A DNA stretch of 64,000 nucleotides from Nothophaeocryptopus gaeumannii. Its lineage: Eukaryota > Ascomycota > Dothideomycetes > Mycosphaerellales > Mycosphaerellaceae. A model generated the notes under the pieces. The model searched no databases. It was not told the DNA's origin and was given only the letters and a program-made list of their open reading frames with translations. Every line of letters starts with the position of its first letter. The stretch's first letter is position 1. A program made the position numbers and the translations under genes. The DNA lies in assembly GCA_031771865.1 (NCBI GenBank), contig JASISA010000009.1:434001-498000 (forward strand). Reading direction: 5' to 3'. Shown piece by piece: positions 1 through 12,075 of this stretch.

Positions 1-725
1 CGTGTGTGCGTCCATCTCGGGATGTATTCTTACGACTTCGTACGACTACTCCGAACCAATAATCCTCCCGCCAATCTATTCCAATTTCACCAAGCTGCCC
101 GCACTGGTCACTACGCAACGGATCACTACATTGTCGAACTTCACGGCGGAATTGAAGGCTACGCAGCCGAGAGGTTCCTATCAAGCCTTCTACACCCTCA
201 CCTTCAAAAACAACGCCCAACTCATGAAAGACATCCTCGATGAGATCTTCCACCCCATCGCTGAACCCCTCTCAAAGAATACCGAAGGTTTCTCCGCAAC
301 CTTGACCTTCCAACCTATCACGAGATCCATGATTAAGAACTTCGGCAAGAATGGCGGGAATCCGCTAGGAATAACCAAAGATGAACGACCTTTGAATCGT
401 AAGCCTCCCCATGCGCATCTGTTCCCCTCCCTTCACTCTATGCTAATGAATCCTAGTCATGAACATCGACTTCCAATGGAAACACGAAGCAGACAGCGCT
501 CGCGTCCTAAGCGCAACTGAGTCTATCATCCATGACGCGAAAGCTTTGTCCGTCAAGCGAGGACTTGATCACCGATACCTCTACCAAAATTATGGGTACA
601 AGACACAAGACGTGATAGCGAGCTACGGGCCAGAAAATGTTCGGAGATTGCAACAAGTTCAAAGGGAATATGATCCTCATCGGGTATTTCAGGTGTTGCA
701 GCCAGGGTATTTCAAGTTACCGTAA
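1..725 (+). CDS. FAD-linked oxidase (BBE-type), 3' end only
   Basis: The C-terminal part of a secreted-type FAD-dependent oxidoreductase runs in from the left edge. Two exons are visible, 1-398 and 457-725, joined by a 58-nt intron with GTAAGC donor, a CTAAT branch site and a TAG acceptor; the reading frame is kept across the junction. The last 45 residues carry the berberine-bridge-enzyme signature: an NY(G) element, then DVIASYGPENVRRLQQVQ and a YDP..VFQ..QPGYFKL ending. In this family the C-terminal segment closes the substrate pocket over a flavin bound by the upstream PCMH domain, which lies outside the window. The substrate cannot be told from this part; relatives oxidise sugars, alkaloids or polyketides. 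Confidence 0.85.
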
Positions 726-1011
726 AGCTCTCGCATCCCAACAAGTAAAGAAACATCATGATACATTATGCATACAAACACGGATGTCATGAAGACTGCC
801 ATATCGATTCATTCTTCTCTGCGTGAGATCTATTTACAGAAAAAGTCGTACACACAAAGATACCGCTTGCTAGTAAGGTAAAAGAAAGAAACTATGCTAG
901 ACAATGACCATGACTTAATCTTGCTGCTGTGACTGTCGCCCGAGCGCCTTTTCCTCATCTCATCTACGGTTATCTCACTACATGTAGCAGCCCCGCCTTA
1001 TTTGAACCGGA

Positions 1012-3781
1012 CTAGCTCCCCTTTGGCCTCGTCTCGACGCCCTCATACTCCCGACTCGAAATGTAATCCAACGTCCTCTGGAAATGTTTCCTCGGACTCT
1101 CCAACCCACTCGCATTCTCCGTCGTGCTGAGGTTCGAATGGATGAGCTCAACGAGACCATTCAGGTATTTCGTCGTCACCGCATCGTTCTCTTGGTCGAA
1201 GTAGTAGACATATCGATTGAGTATTTCGACGAATAATTCGACGGACACGGCTGTATCCATGCAGGCGTCGGCGACGCGGAGGGCTCGTTGGAGACATTCG
1301 AGGACGCGTTTGCCGTCTCGATAGGCCTTTCTCAAATGTTAGCGTTCTGCCACCTGAAAAGAACTCTCGGGGTAAAACTCACCTCCTTGCCACCTTCGGG
1401 CTTCTCGGCCTTTTCCACAGCCCACCAAAGGTGACTGGCCAAGTACACAGCGCGACATTGATCTGGTTTCTTGAGCAGCTTGCTACCATGCAGAGCAGCC
1501 TTTGTAATGAGCGTGTCGTAGTTTTCTCTGCTGAAGCGTTCTGAGCAGCCACATAGCGCACCGGCGATGATACAGATCGCTTGGAACTGTGATCTGGAAT
1601 CTGATATTGACTCTTCGTAAACCGTGAATGCCTGTGCAAAGTACTCATACGCGACATCCTCGTTCTCGCATTGGCTTGCAACCTGGCCGCAGGAGACGAA
1701 CAGCCTCAGTACAAGGTCAGGAACTCCAGATGCCGAGACTCTGGTGTAGAGTGATGATAGCGTCTGGTGCATGAACTTGTATAGCGCGGATGATTGTACG
1801 GCATAGTCGTCGGTCGAGTAATGTTCCCGTCGCTTGAATGATCGCGCCAGCTTCAGCGATTGTGTTATTATCGCCGGAGTGGTGTACTTCGTCCGCTCGC
1901 TGCCTTCTTGGAATGCCGTCCGCGTCTTTTGCAGTAATTGGAATTGGGTGACGTTGTCTGCACCCTTGATGAGGTGCACTATCCGGGCCAGCCAGCCTTG
2001 CTCCTCAACGGTCTCGTCGGTCTCTGCCGCATTTCGCCGGACTGGACCACCCGGATATCCAGAAGGAGGCTGCATGCCTTCCTTGATGAGTACTGACAAG
2101 ATTGAAAGCACGCCTTCCAAGTGCTCGGAGGTTGTGATCTTTGTCTCGTTTCGTAACAGACTCCGCGCGACCTCCCCGGCCACTGCTCGTCGGGTGGGAT
2201 ATGGTTGTTGCTGGAAGACGGGAATGAAATTTGGCAGTGCAAGTGCTGTGAAGAGGGAAAAGTAGGCCTTGACTGGACCAAGGAGAAGGTTGAGGATAGA
2301 GGACTGTGATGCTTGCGAGTGGAGATCGGCAGAGTTCGTGAATCGCGACACTTCCTTAGTCGCATAGTGGAGGACCTGGTCGACGTAGTCCAATCTCTCG
2401 GGATAGATGTTCAGAGCCAGGTTGACCAGCGACACTAGCAGAGCTGTGATGTCCTGAATGGGTAATCTCTGCATTCCCACTAGATATACGACCTGCTCGT
2501 AAAAGACCTCGAAAAGCTTGACGTTGGGAGGAATGCCCTTGTACTTTTCGCCGTTCGGACCATTTGACTGCGGAACAGAGTCGTCTTTGAGTGTCGTCTC
2601 GGTAGGAGCTTCTGACGCTTCTGACCCAACTGCAGTTGATTCCTCGCTAGGCCTCGGGGACCCTTCGGAATGCCCGCCGTTCTCAGCTGGCTTCGATGCG
2701 GATTCCTGCTCCTTCGCTGCGTTCGAAGCCTCGAGCTTCTCCAAAAGTGTCGCGACAGACTCCTCTTCAGCCTCTTGTCGCTGTTCGGGAGTTTGCGCTT
2801 CCGAATTTCGTTGCGCGAAAGCAGATAATCGATCCATAAGTCCAATGACAATCGCCTTGACGTTCACATGAGGGTTCAACCGCGCTGTTGCTGCTAAGAG
2901 CTGGTCCAGTGTGTGCAGGTGGAATTCATCCGGGAAGACTTGGGTGATGACCTCCAGTAGATATTCCTGGGCGAGCACGTCCCGACATTGCACAACTTGT
3001 TCCAGCAATGGTTGTAGAATGACGTTCTTGTAGCTTTCCAGGTCCACGAGTTGGCTCAATCGCACAAGATTGCTACCTACGAGCAATTGCAGCTCCTGGC
3101 GCTCCTTCGTCCGCTGCTCCCGCTCCCTAGAGTGTCCCTGATGTTGTAGCCGTACCCAGAGCTTGTTCATCTCAACGAAATTGGTCAAGATAAAGCTGAT
3201 GCTGTCCTGCAAGTTGCCCTCCGGCCCATCTCCTGTCCCTGTAGGCAAGTGATCTCGCGCCTGACCGCTCAAGTAGTATCGCAGGAACAGTCCGCGCACG
3301 GGATGCTGCACACCACGACTCATCTCCATCATGTCCTTCATAATCTCCTTGACCGGCGCGTCCTCAATGCCCATGTATACAGTGCCAACAGTGATCATCA
3401 GGTACAGTCGGGGCACGATGTTACCGGCATACTGGACCAGCTCGTACAGATCGGCGAGGTGATTGACGGGATGAGATTCGCGGAGATAGACAGAGAGGTG
3501 TCGCAGCGCATCGAAGACGGACATATATAGCTCGTAGTACTGTTTGGGGCCCAGACTGCTGGTCCGCAGCTCGGAGACGAGTGTTGAGCTAGGCAGCGGT
3601 CAGCGCATACAAATAAATATACCACCACTGATTTAGATATTGTTTACCTGCACTTCAGCGCGTCCATGAGCTTGCCGGGCGTGTCGAGGCATTTGCGCAT
3701 CATGACCGCCTGCTGACGGACTACGGAGAGCGCATCTTCGAGCAGTTTCGCCTGGTCCTCGAGAGGAGGCGGCGAAGCCAT
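1012..3781 (-). CDS. VPS35: Retromer cargo-recognition subunit VPS35
   Basis: Large alpha-solenoid subunit of retromer, which recycles receptors from endosomes to the Golgi. Three exons, 3781-3648, 3588-1383 and 1326-1012, give 884 residues, normal for the family. Both introns are short (59 and 56 nt) with GTAAAC/GTGAGT donors and clear branch sites. The N-terminal exon holds the usual MASPPPLEDQAKLLEDAL start. The PRLYLM motif, which binds VPS26 in characterised homologues, is at about residues 104-109. An acidic, low-complexity insert (rich in E, S, A) sits near residues 300-390, as in other fungal VPS35 proteins. The end is a helical-repeat region closing in SSREYEGVETRPKGS. The start was chosen over an upstream in-frame ATG at 3838 because the family begins at MASPPP. 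Confidence 0.95.
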
Positions 3782-4465
3782 TGCGTCGTCCACCTTTGCG
3801 GCTTTGGCGATGAAGATCCGGAGACGTATGGCGGGCAATTGGCTATGTCGGGGCAGCTTGGGAGGAAGTCAGGTGCTCATGGCCGGGATCATTGACTGTG
3901 TGCTGTGGTACGTAGTCGGCCATCTTGAGCCGCCATGGGCAGCGGGAGATGCCAGCCTCAGGCAGTTCTGCGTCACCACCTCTCGACTTTCACATGCATC
4001 GACGTTTCTATATCAATTAAAGTTCAAGATGCTAAGTGAGATGCAATGAACTGTCTCTTGACTATCTTTATCTCTCATATCAAACATATATAGACATTAG
4101 ACCCTCCTGACGCTGCACTAGCTGAGCGGTCTTGAGCGCCTCCCAATGCATCTATCTGTCTGTTCATTACCCATTTTCATTTGCCGTCCCATATGCTCAA
4201 TCTGTCGTTAATACATTCATAGATGTCTGCCTTAAAGTCATGACCATGCCAGATCCTGTGTCACATTTCCATCCAGCGCCATGCAATGCAATGCCATCAA
4301 AGCCATCATGAATCATCGCTCGGTAATCCTGATCATTATCACTGATCGCTAAACATTCATCTTCAAGTTCGTATCCAGAGCAAGTTTTTTGCACCTCATG
4401 AACGAAAGCTAGCTCCCAGATCATTTCGTGCAGCCAGATGGTAGCGCTCCAGTGGGGGCGGCAAA
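3782..4465. other. Intergenic, VPS35 upstream region
   Basis: This 684-bp stretch is the 5' side of VPS35 and the 3' side of the secreted protein at 4466-5023. Only short shadow frames are present. AT-rich sequence at about 4040-4100 follows the end of a poor plus-strand frame. I see no RNA gene or repeat. Confidence 0.5.
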
Positions 4466-5023
4466 TCAACGCTTGTTGTAGTCGGTGCCATTGCAATGCT
4501 GAGACCAGCCGGTCGGAAGAGGACCATAACGCTTGTAGCCAGTGCCTGATGGCCAGTATGTGCAAGACGCTGTGGCTGCCCACTGCGTAGCCGGGGACTG
4601 GTATGGCACCGGCACGGTGTTGTAGACCGGCGCGACAATAGATGCGCTGCTAGATGCGCTGCTAGAGGAGCTGCTCGAGGTCGAAGTGCTCGCTGGAGCA
4701 AGCTCTGTGCCGATTGTCACAGTCCATGCTCCAGCTGTTGTAATCGAGTAAATGAAGGTGCTCGTCTCCACGTGTGGAATGACTGGTGAGTCTGGCTCTT
4801 CCGTGGCCGTCTGTGCCGGGACTGCGGCCTTTGTAACTGTCGTAGGGCTCGAAGACTTGGTGACGGTTTGGTAAAAAGTGGCAGTAGCTGGACCTTCGCT
4901 CGAGGTCGGTCCACCAACGTCAACGACTGAGTAGGTAGGTACTGGATTTGGAGCTGGGCGTGCACTGGCTTGATACGCGAGAAGTGTTGTCGCGATGAAA
5001 GCACTGGAGCTGAGGACGTGCAT
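4466..5023 (-). CDS. Ser/Thr-rich secreted protein, unknown function
   Basis: Single-exon gene of 185 codons. The chosen ATG at 5023 starts a typical signal peptide (MHVLSSSAFIATTLLAYQ, cleavage probably after ASA). The open frame reaches further upstream, but without a signal-like start. The mature part is Pro/Thr/Val-rich, then has a run of Thr and Ser near residues 120-140 (STSTSSSSSSSASSSAS) that should be heavily O-glycosylated. It ends in a compact aromatic tail with two Cys (CTYWPSG..GYKRYGPLPTGWSQHCNGTDYNKR). There is no GPI signal or transmembrane segment after the leader, so secretion to the wall or medium is inferred. A CATATA element lies about 180 bp upstream. I recognise no named domain. 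Confidence 0.65.
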   Translation of the reverse strand: MHVLSSSAFIATTLLAYQASARPAPNPVPTYSVVDVGGPTSSEGPATATFYQTVTKSSSPTTVTKAAVPAQTATEEPDSPVIPHVETSTFIYSITTAGAWTVTIGTELAPASTSTSSSSSSSASSSASIVAPVYNTVPVPYQSPATQWAATASCTYWPSGTGYKRYGPLPTGWSQHCNGTDYNKR

Positions 5024-6297
5024 ATCGAGCACGGTCGATTGTTTAGAGTGGAGGTCTGTCTGAGGGTCCCGGGATTCTTGAGCGAATGTGGTATACCGGT
5101 ATTGTATCGCTGGTCTTTGATCGTCGTCGGTCCCAAGGTGGACGGTGTTGGTATTGCGCAAGTGTGGAAGGATTGTGTGAGGGATGTAAATACCTACAGG
5201 GCGCACTGCCTATATGACCCAGGGTCACAGCCATCTTGCAATCCACAATGGCTGGTGTTTTGATGGTATGAAATCAGCTGTCTGGTTGGGAGTGGCTGCC
5301 AGAATGGCTGGAGAGGTTGGGAAGCGCGAAGACGCGCGTGCAAGGACGCACCGTGATTGGCTACACTCCGCTAGCGCCCGGTCTCCCGCTCTGTACCGAA
5401 AGCCTTGGCGTCACCTCTGCGCACTTGTATCCTGCCAACTCCTTCAGCGTTCAGACATCATATTCTCCAAACATTGGGAGATCTGAAACTGCGATTTGAA
5501 TGAATGGCGCAGCAATTGCGTATTCGGGAGCGTTCACAGCGGGTCTCCTTTCGCACGACCGGCCTCCTGCGAGTCTGTTGAGGCGAAGCAAAGCAGCGTC
5601 CTGCGATCAACCTGGCTACGGACTCTGCACAATGCGTCTCGCGTTCTTTAAAACTCAAGCGGCGATGAAGACATCCCGAAGATTGAGGATGCGATGCTCA
5701 CCAGGTCTCGGTCGGCGGTTGGCGGACACGCTCGGCATGCCGAAGCTGGCCAGCCGAACGCCTTGAGGCTCAGGAGAATGAAGGAATTTTGGACCTCGCC
5801 TGTTCTTCTGGACCATTGCTCTGCTCTGCGACTTGACCATGACATGAGATGTCTGGTACCATGAACGTCCACGCGGGAGTAAGACATGCAATCATGACCC
5901 GTCTAACCGTTTCCCCTGCAACGAACGTATCCAAAATGCCGGTAAGAACTCTTGGAGACCACCTTCTGTCTCTAACAGTCAGCTCTCCTGTGAGCAATGA
6001 TCTCGCGGTACGAAAGTTGATCTCACTCATAGTATCTCTTGCAATGATTCGGCTCTGTTCAATCGCCCGCAGGTTGATTTCTGTGGTAGGTCTACTTGCC
6101 TTCGCTTCTGCATGCGTTCCCATTGCCAGCGGCCCAACATCTGGCTGGAATGAGTCCCACAGCGCGTGGCAAGGACAACAATATTGCGCGGCCGCATCTT
6201 GGATCTTGGACGAGACTGAGAGTGCGACATAGCCGTCGCTATGGGTTAGCAAGCTGGTCGACAACGTCGCCGTCGCAAGGCCACCGAGACGCCTAAG
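5024..6297. other. Intergenic, no gene recognised
   Basis: About 1.3 kb between divergent genes: the secreted protein (-) and the adhesin relic (+). Frames here are short, overlap on both strands and have no family resemblance. It presumably holds both promoters. Confidence 0.5.
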
Positions 6298-6325
6298 ATG
6301 CGAAGAAGAAGAAGAAGAAGAAGAT
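6298..6325 (+). repeat. (GAA)n microsatellite
   Basis: About seven GAA/AGA units directly after an ATG; in the frame of that ATG they encode eight Arg residues. Confidence 0.8.
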
Positions 6326-7749
6326 GGGCCTTTCTTTATTGCGCACTCTGCTCTGCGCAGACCACCTCAGCAGAGCACCTGAATGGAGTGCATAAATTCG
6401 ACTATAGCCCCGCCACAACGACGTTTGGATGCCCGACTCATCACCAAGACTGTCCACAGAACCTGTCCGACCTCATCCATACCTTTACCTTCGCGCAGTT
6501 GGTTCTCTACGAACGGATCGACTATACCGTACACATTCGCACCTAGCTCAGCTGACCCGCTCGTCCGCAATCTAACGACTGCAGTTTTGGAGACGTCAGA
6601 ATCAAACTCAGAAGCATCCACTTGGCTCGAGGTCCTTACCAGTACAAATACACGACTCTCTCCCTCTTCTAATACTCTCAGTGAGCCCAGTGGAGATCAG
6701 TCAGTATACACACTACCTGGAACGGCTAGTACTATCCCAATCCCAGCGTCGAACGCCGAGACACTGGCAAGCCCTCGAGCCTCCACGGCCAACCCTGATG
6801 CCACTGCAGTCTCCGGCTCGGACCAGGTGACGACGCCTTCTGTCACCTCCGACAGCAGCGAAAATGCGTCACAAGCATACGGCTCAGCATCGTAAGATAG
6901 CGTGTCGCGCTACCCAAATGCGGATCTTCAAAGTACGACGGCCGCAACCGGGCTGCTAACTTCCACTGCGAGCCTTCGCAGTGGTGCCTCAACCCTGCTT
7001 ACGTCTATCTTTGCGACCAACACTGGCCCCGAAGTACATACGTCACGAACTTTCTCCTCATCGACAACAATGAATGCGTGGCAGGTGACTTCGGCAAGCA
7101 GCACCGAGCAGAGCGCGAGTTTTGAGAGCACGAAGCTGTCTTCAACAGTCGCTCCAAGCTCTCTGCCCAGCAGCATTGATCCAGGGGGCGCGACATCGTC
7201 TGCCGTTCAGACCACAAGTCCACCTGTATCTTCTCCCACATCTAGAGCAGCCCCAATCCCGCCGACATATCCCGATTCGCCGAGCGCAGCAGCCACTCGG
7301 TTCTACGACTAATGCACAGACACCTCTTACTGGTCCCGCCACTTCGGCATTAAGCTCCACGTCGAGCTTTCCATCCTGTCCCAGCTCCAGCTCTACCTCC
7401 GCACTTGTCACAAGATATCTAGTTTCAGGAGGGAGCGTGGAAACAACCCACGATTGTGTCAACGGAACCAGCGAGAACGAATAGCGTGACCGCTACTGAA
7501 CGTACGACCGTTTTATCCCTCTCGATAAGAACCGCCACAGCCACACTGAGCGCCAGTACTTTGACACTGCTCTCCACTACGACCTTGAGCGCTTCGCCAG
7601 TCACAGTGACTAGCCTAAGCATCCAGCCTGCGTCTACTACCACCTACGAAATTACATACACATTTACTACGGCTATCCCGACGATGGTGATCTCAACAGA
7701 CCTTCAAGATATTATCAAAACGGCTTTTTGGGAACCCGTGTCTACTCAG

Positions 7750-7818
7750 GTGAGTCGAATGCACTAAGGCTGGGTCAAGCAGATCATACCGAGAAACCAT
7801 TTGCTAACAGAGCCTCAG
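7750..7818 (+). other. Intron within the adhesin relic
   Basis: A 69-nt intron with GTGAGT donor, TGCTAAC branch and CAG acceptor. It joins two Ser/Thr-rich segments in phase 0, showing the locus was once a spliced gene. Confidence 0.7.
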
Positions 7819-8813
7819 TCGACCACTATCATCTCGATCCAGCTAACTCTGAGCACCATCGTCTCTACGATTCCCGCATCGACATTCACAATTGAGCGAA
7901 CTTCAACTTTGGTGGTCACCAGCTCAGCGCCAGGACAGACGCAGACAGAACTCAACCAGCCAGCACTCTGCCAGCATCTACAGTCACTACCACGTACGAG
8001 ACTACTCAACTAGCCAGCTTTCTGTCAGCTTCCACAATCATTGCCACATATGAAACCACTCGCGAAGCCTCGACCTATGTCACGGTAGTGGTAAGCACTG
8101 GACCAGGCCAGACCGTCACCCTGATACGAACAACCAGCGCACCTCCCGTCACAGCAACCTATACTAAAATCTCCGTCCGACCGGGTACAACTCGAATAGT
8201 CACTTTCATCATCTACACAAACCCTCTAGCTACATCCTTTTGCGGCAATCAAGGCCTCCAATACGAAGTCGGCCTCAACAACCAGCTTGGCGCCATAGGC
8301 GGAGTGTATAGCAACTTCGATCTAACCTTCCTGAAAGCGCGCTCCGCCGGCGGGACATGGGAAACGATCTACAATACCTCTGTCGTGATTACCATTGGGG
8401 GTTTCTCGACCACCTGCTCAACTTCCAATATCACCATCTACGGTTCGAATGTTTCTTTCCCGTGTCAACAATTCGCTGTTAACCATCGCGGGTATCTTTA
8501 CATCAACGCTACCGGCAACTGGTCAATCGGTATCTCGAATGCTGATGAGACGCTTCAGCTATGGTTCGGTTCACTGGCGCAAAGGGGCTGGACGAAGGCG
8601 AATTCATCGACAGCGCGGGTTTCGAAGCAGGAGTCTCCTGCTGGTAACGTGACTGCGTATTTGACGGAAGGGACGTGTCTTCCGACTAAGATTGTTCATG
8701 GGCAAGGCACTTGTGGTGCTGGGTTTCCTATTACGGTGACGGACCCAACTGGGACGGTGGTGATTAATTCGAGTACGGCGGGGGGTAGCGAATTTGGTGC
8801 AGTATTCTTGTGA

Positions 8814-10041
8814 TGGGGTGAAGGCTCCTCCTTGTGCATGGGATTTTAGGTATGAGCTGTAAGGGGAGTGGGAGGAGAGAAGAGATGATGGGGGTTGGAG
8901 AGGGTAGATGCTGGATTGTTCGTACACGAATGGCAGCGCAACAATGAAGCCAAATGTTTGTCTTCAAGCACATTGTGTAGAATAAGATATCAGCGTGGCC
9001 TTCTGCTAATCTCCCACGCCATATTGAAGCCTTCATTGTAGACTGGATGATATGGATGCAAGCAGGTCTGCTGAAGCGCCGCAAGGAGTTTTCGTCTTGT
9101 GGAACTGCTTTTTCTAGGCCTGCATAAGACACGTGGGCACCAGCTCGGAAGTGAGTAAAGGTGAGGTCGGCGTCCGGTCGGTCTCATTGGCGGGTACCTT
9201 TGAGTTGAGGCCCGGATAACGAATAGGCTGATCCATCACGATAGACCTGCGGTGAAGATTGCAGCTCTTGGTAGTAGCAAAGCAATGTCGCGAGACGTTC
9301 AGCGTGGGATGTGGCTCAACGATGACTTTACCGCGGACGTTGATGGATGTACCTCTGTGGTGATGCATCGTGTCATCGGCGCTGCCAAGTGTCAAGTGAA
9401 GTGGTGTGTGAAACACCCCGTCTCGGAGCTCCCCATCAACCACAATCAGCAGCGGCAGGTGACAGCATTCCCGTGCAGATAAGAAGCTTTTATCTGTTTA
9501 GTCTCGCTGCCATCATTCACCCAAACAACCCGTCACAACCCGAGGGTCTTCCAGCAAACTTTTACCGCGTATCAGGTCTGTATCGGACTGTCATAGGCTT
9601 CCGAGTCTGATACACCTGCCGCGACCATACCGCTTCGGAGCGCGATCCGTGATCTTGGTCCAATCGAGTTGACCGGCGCTGACGGCGCGATACCGCTCCC
9701 AACATACCATCCTGACAAGACCACTCGCCTATCTTCGATCGGCATCAGACACTTTTTTGGCATCGAGATTAATAACCATAATGGCCGGTGCCAGCTATCA
9801 GCAGCCCGCGGCTGCGATTTGGAATGAGGACGGCAGGAGAAAGAACATATCTACTGGCCTCATGCGGCCACTCTATACCTCATGTCGCGAACACTTCCAC
9901 GCACAATAGCAGAATCAACAACAATCATACTCTCACCCGAGCAACAACGGCGGCATCCTGAGGAATACTTGTCTTAGCAACGAGAGCACGGTGCCTCGAC
10001 AAACTGAGCCTCGATTCCTCACTCTCAACTCTCTCCCGAGA
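8814..10041. other. Intergenic, no gene recognised
   Basis: About 1.2 kb between the adhesin relic and the F-box-like orphan. Short frames on both strands show no family resemblance. The last few hundred bases are presumably the promoter of the 10042 gene. Confidence 0.5.
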
Positions 10042-10995
10042 ATGCCTTCAACATCGCCAGAGACCCAGAAACGGGACCCAATGTCCTCACCCTTTCTACG
10101 TCTCCCAACCGAGATCCGTCTCCAAATTTACTCCCTTCTCGTGCTCCCACGCCGCGAATCCGACCTCCTCCCTTCCTTCGAAAAGATCGCCGGAAGCGCA
10201 CACGATTACTGCGACTACGAAGGCAAACAAACACCCAACATCAAAAACCCTACAATCCGCATCCGCACAGTCGACCCAACAAAGTATAACTCTCGTTTCG
10301 GCACTCAATACCGCCCTGCTCATATCCGAAGCGCCTACCACGTCCGCGCCGAACGGTCGGGAGCACGCTGCATGAAAACAACATACCACAGCGTAAACAC
10401 TCCTCGCATCGAAGACAATCTTTCAATCTTGCGGACAAACAAACTCATCCACGCCGAAGCAGCCGAGTTGCTATACAGCTCCTATACATTCGATTTCGAT
10501 ACCCACATCGAAGCCATCGTGCCCTTTCTCTCCGACCTTACACCCTTCACCCGCAGCTGCATAAAATCAATGCGTTTCTTGAAGAGAGCATGGGCCTTTG
10601 AAAAAGAATTTGATAAAGCAGAATGGTCCTCCGCCCTCCGCTATGTCACATCCACTCACAACTCTGTCTCCCTGCGCCGTCTCGAATTCGGCGTGGTAGG
10701 CGGTCGACACGGCGAGCGCGGCTGGGACAGAATACCACGCTACTCATCCAAAGATTTCGATATAGTGAAGACGATGGAGGGAATGGAATGGATGCAATAC
10801 CTAGAAGAAATCGAAGGGTTACAGGAATTAGAGATTTTTTCAGTGATTGAACAATGTTCGCCCGCGACGGTGAGTGCGAATGTGGCGAATTTTACGAGGT
10901 TTTCGGCGAGTGTGGATGGCGGGTTTAGAGGATATTTGGAGGGGAAGTTGCTTGGAAGTGGACGACAGCAGAGGATGGAGGAGGTGATGGCATGA
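10042..10995 (+). CDS. F-box-like (DUF7730/2EXR-type) fungal protein
   Basis: Intronless gene of 317 residues. After a short polar leader it has the characteristic opening FLRLPTEIRLQIYSLL at about residues 17-32, the F-box-like helix of a very large fungal orphan family. Further on is the matching NLSILRTNKLIHAEAAELLYSSYTFDF segment (about residues 132-158), also typical. By family resemblance it might be a substrate adaptor of an SCF ubiquitin ligase, but no partner or target can be read from the sequence. The start at 10042 is the first ATG; a second at 10081 lies nearer the domain. Such genes are often numerous and variable within one genome. Confidence 0.75.
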   Translation: MPSTSPETQKRDPMSSPFLRLPTEIRLQIYSLLVLPRRESDLLPSFEKIAGSAHDYCDYEGKQTPNIKNPTIRIRTVDPTKYNSRFGTQYRPAHIRSAYHVRAERSGARCMKTTYHSVNTPRIEDNLSILRTNKLIHAEAAELLYSSYTFDFDTHIEAIVPFLSDLTPFTRSCIKSMRFLKRAWAFEKEFDKAEWSSALRYVTSTHNSVSLRRLEFGVVGGRHGERGWDRIPRYSSKDFDIVKTMEGMEWMQYLEEIEGLQELEIFSVIEQCSPATVSANVANFTRFSASVDGGFRGYLEGKLLGSGRQQRMEEVMA

Positions 10996-12075
10996 GGGGC
11001 GTATTGTTGGTTCGATATGTCTTCGAGGTCGTGATGAGCATGAAGCAAGTTTGCAGGTGAAGGCCTATAGGTTAGACGGGATAGATCTCCACCCAGTTTA
11101 TTAAGAGACGCATCCAATGCTGCATGCGACCTCCTAGCCCTTTGGAGGCAAATACATCATGAGCTTCATCTCTTTCACATGCCTTCCATTTACTAGCACT
11201 TCCGCATTCGTGGAAGCGTTACTTGACTTTAGAGCAAGGCGCGATTGACAGGCACATGGGGAAGACACACTACTTGCAAAACCACGAAAAGAGCACGTAG
11301 CAATTCATCGACAACATTCCTTCAAAAGATTCCGGACTCTACGCGCTAACACTATCATATGAACATACGTAGTCGCGCTTCAGGGACAAATCCGATCCGA
11401 ATCCAAATTCCTTCCTCACAACAAAAAGTTCCCTTCAGCGCAAATCACCAGACCCAGTATTGCCCAGTTCCGGAAAAGTACGCTGCTCAGCCAGAGAGAC
11501 TTGATAAAAGCCTTCTCCTCTCAACTCAACTCATCCCTTGCCCTTGTCCCATTCTAGTCTTGCTCTCAATCAAAGTTCCCATCGAGGGTATCCTCCTCAT
11601 ACCAGTCTCGAAGATTTCCCATAAGAAAGAAGAAGAACCGAATCCCACCACCCACAAGTAAACATTACCGTGAAACGCCGATTGCTGAATGCACGCGTTG
11701 AAAGACGATAATCCACCCTTGCATATACGCTCGCATCGCTGTGCAATATTGAGCCTCTCCGTTGCTCAGACAAAGAAAAGTAGTCGTTCGTGGGTAGATC
11801 CTGCTTCGATATCATCGTCATCCCTGTACAGCTTTACAGGAAGTGTTGATGTTGGGGACAGGCAGGTATCGTTGACAATGGTGTTGACGTTGTTGATGAA
11901 ACAGGCGTGCGTGTGTATAAGATACTGCTGCTGATGAAGTCTGCGTCTAGTGAAAGTCGCCGCCATTTCCACGCCATGCATTTCAAATACGGATACGGGT
12001 CGCTGCAGCACTTGCTTTTTCAGACGCCGTCCAAATGCATTTCGTGATCTCGTGTATTCTGCTTTCGTACTTTGC
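10996..12075. other. Intergenic (convergent 3' ends)
   Basis: About 1.1 kb between the stop of the F-box-like gene and the stop of SCH9. The region probably contains both 3' untranslated regions. No convincing frame, RNA gene or repeat was seen. Confidence 0.5.

Larger units (their letters stand above)
6298..8813 (+). pseudogene. GLEYA-domain adhesin-like gene, broken frame
   Basis: A long Ser/Thr-rich stalk leads into a C-terminal GLEYA/PA14-type domain (about 8235-8640). The domain has FCGNQGLQYEV in place of the GLEYA motif, then NWSIGISNADETLQLWFG and GWTKANSST. Fungal GLEYA proteins are cell-surface adhesins that bind glycans. A good intron is visible at 7750-7818 (GTGAGT donor, TGCTAAC branch, TCAG acceptor). 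The coding track is nevertheless broken: an in-frame TAA at 6893, and frame changes near 7300, near 7400-7440 and near 7955. The N-terminus may be the ATG at 6298, with a poly-Arg n-region and a hydrophobic signal-like segment, but that is in another frame from the stalk. Unrecognised introns could explain one or two breaks, hardly all. Sequencing indels are the main alternative. Confidence 0.6.

Noticed and set aside
2480..2871. Long frames on both strands inside VPS35
   Set aside because: They are shadows of the low-complexity acidic insert of VPS35.
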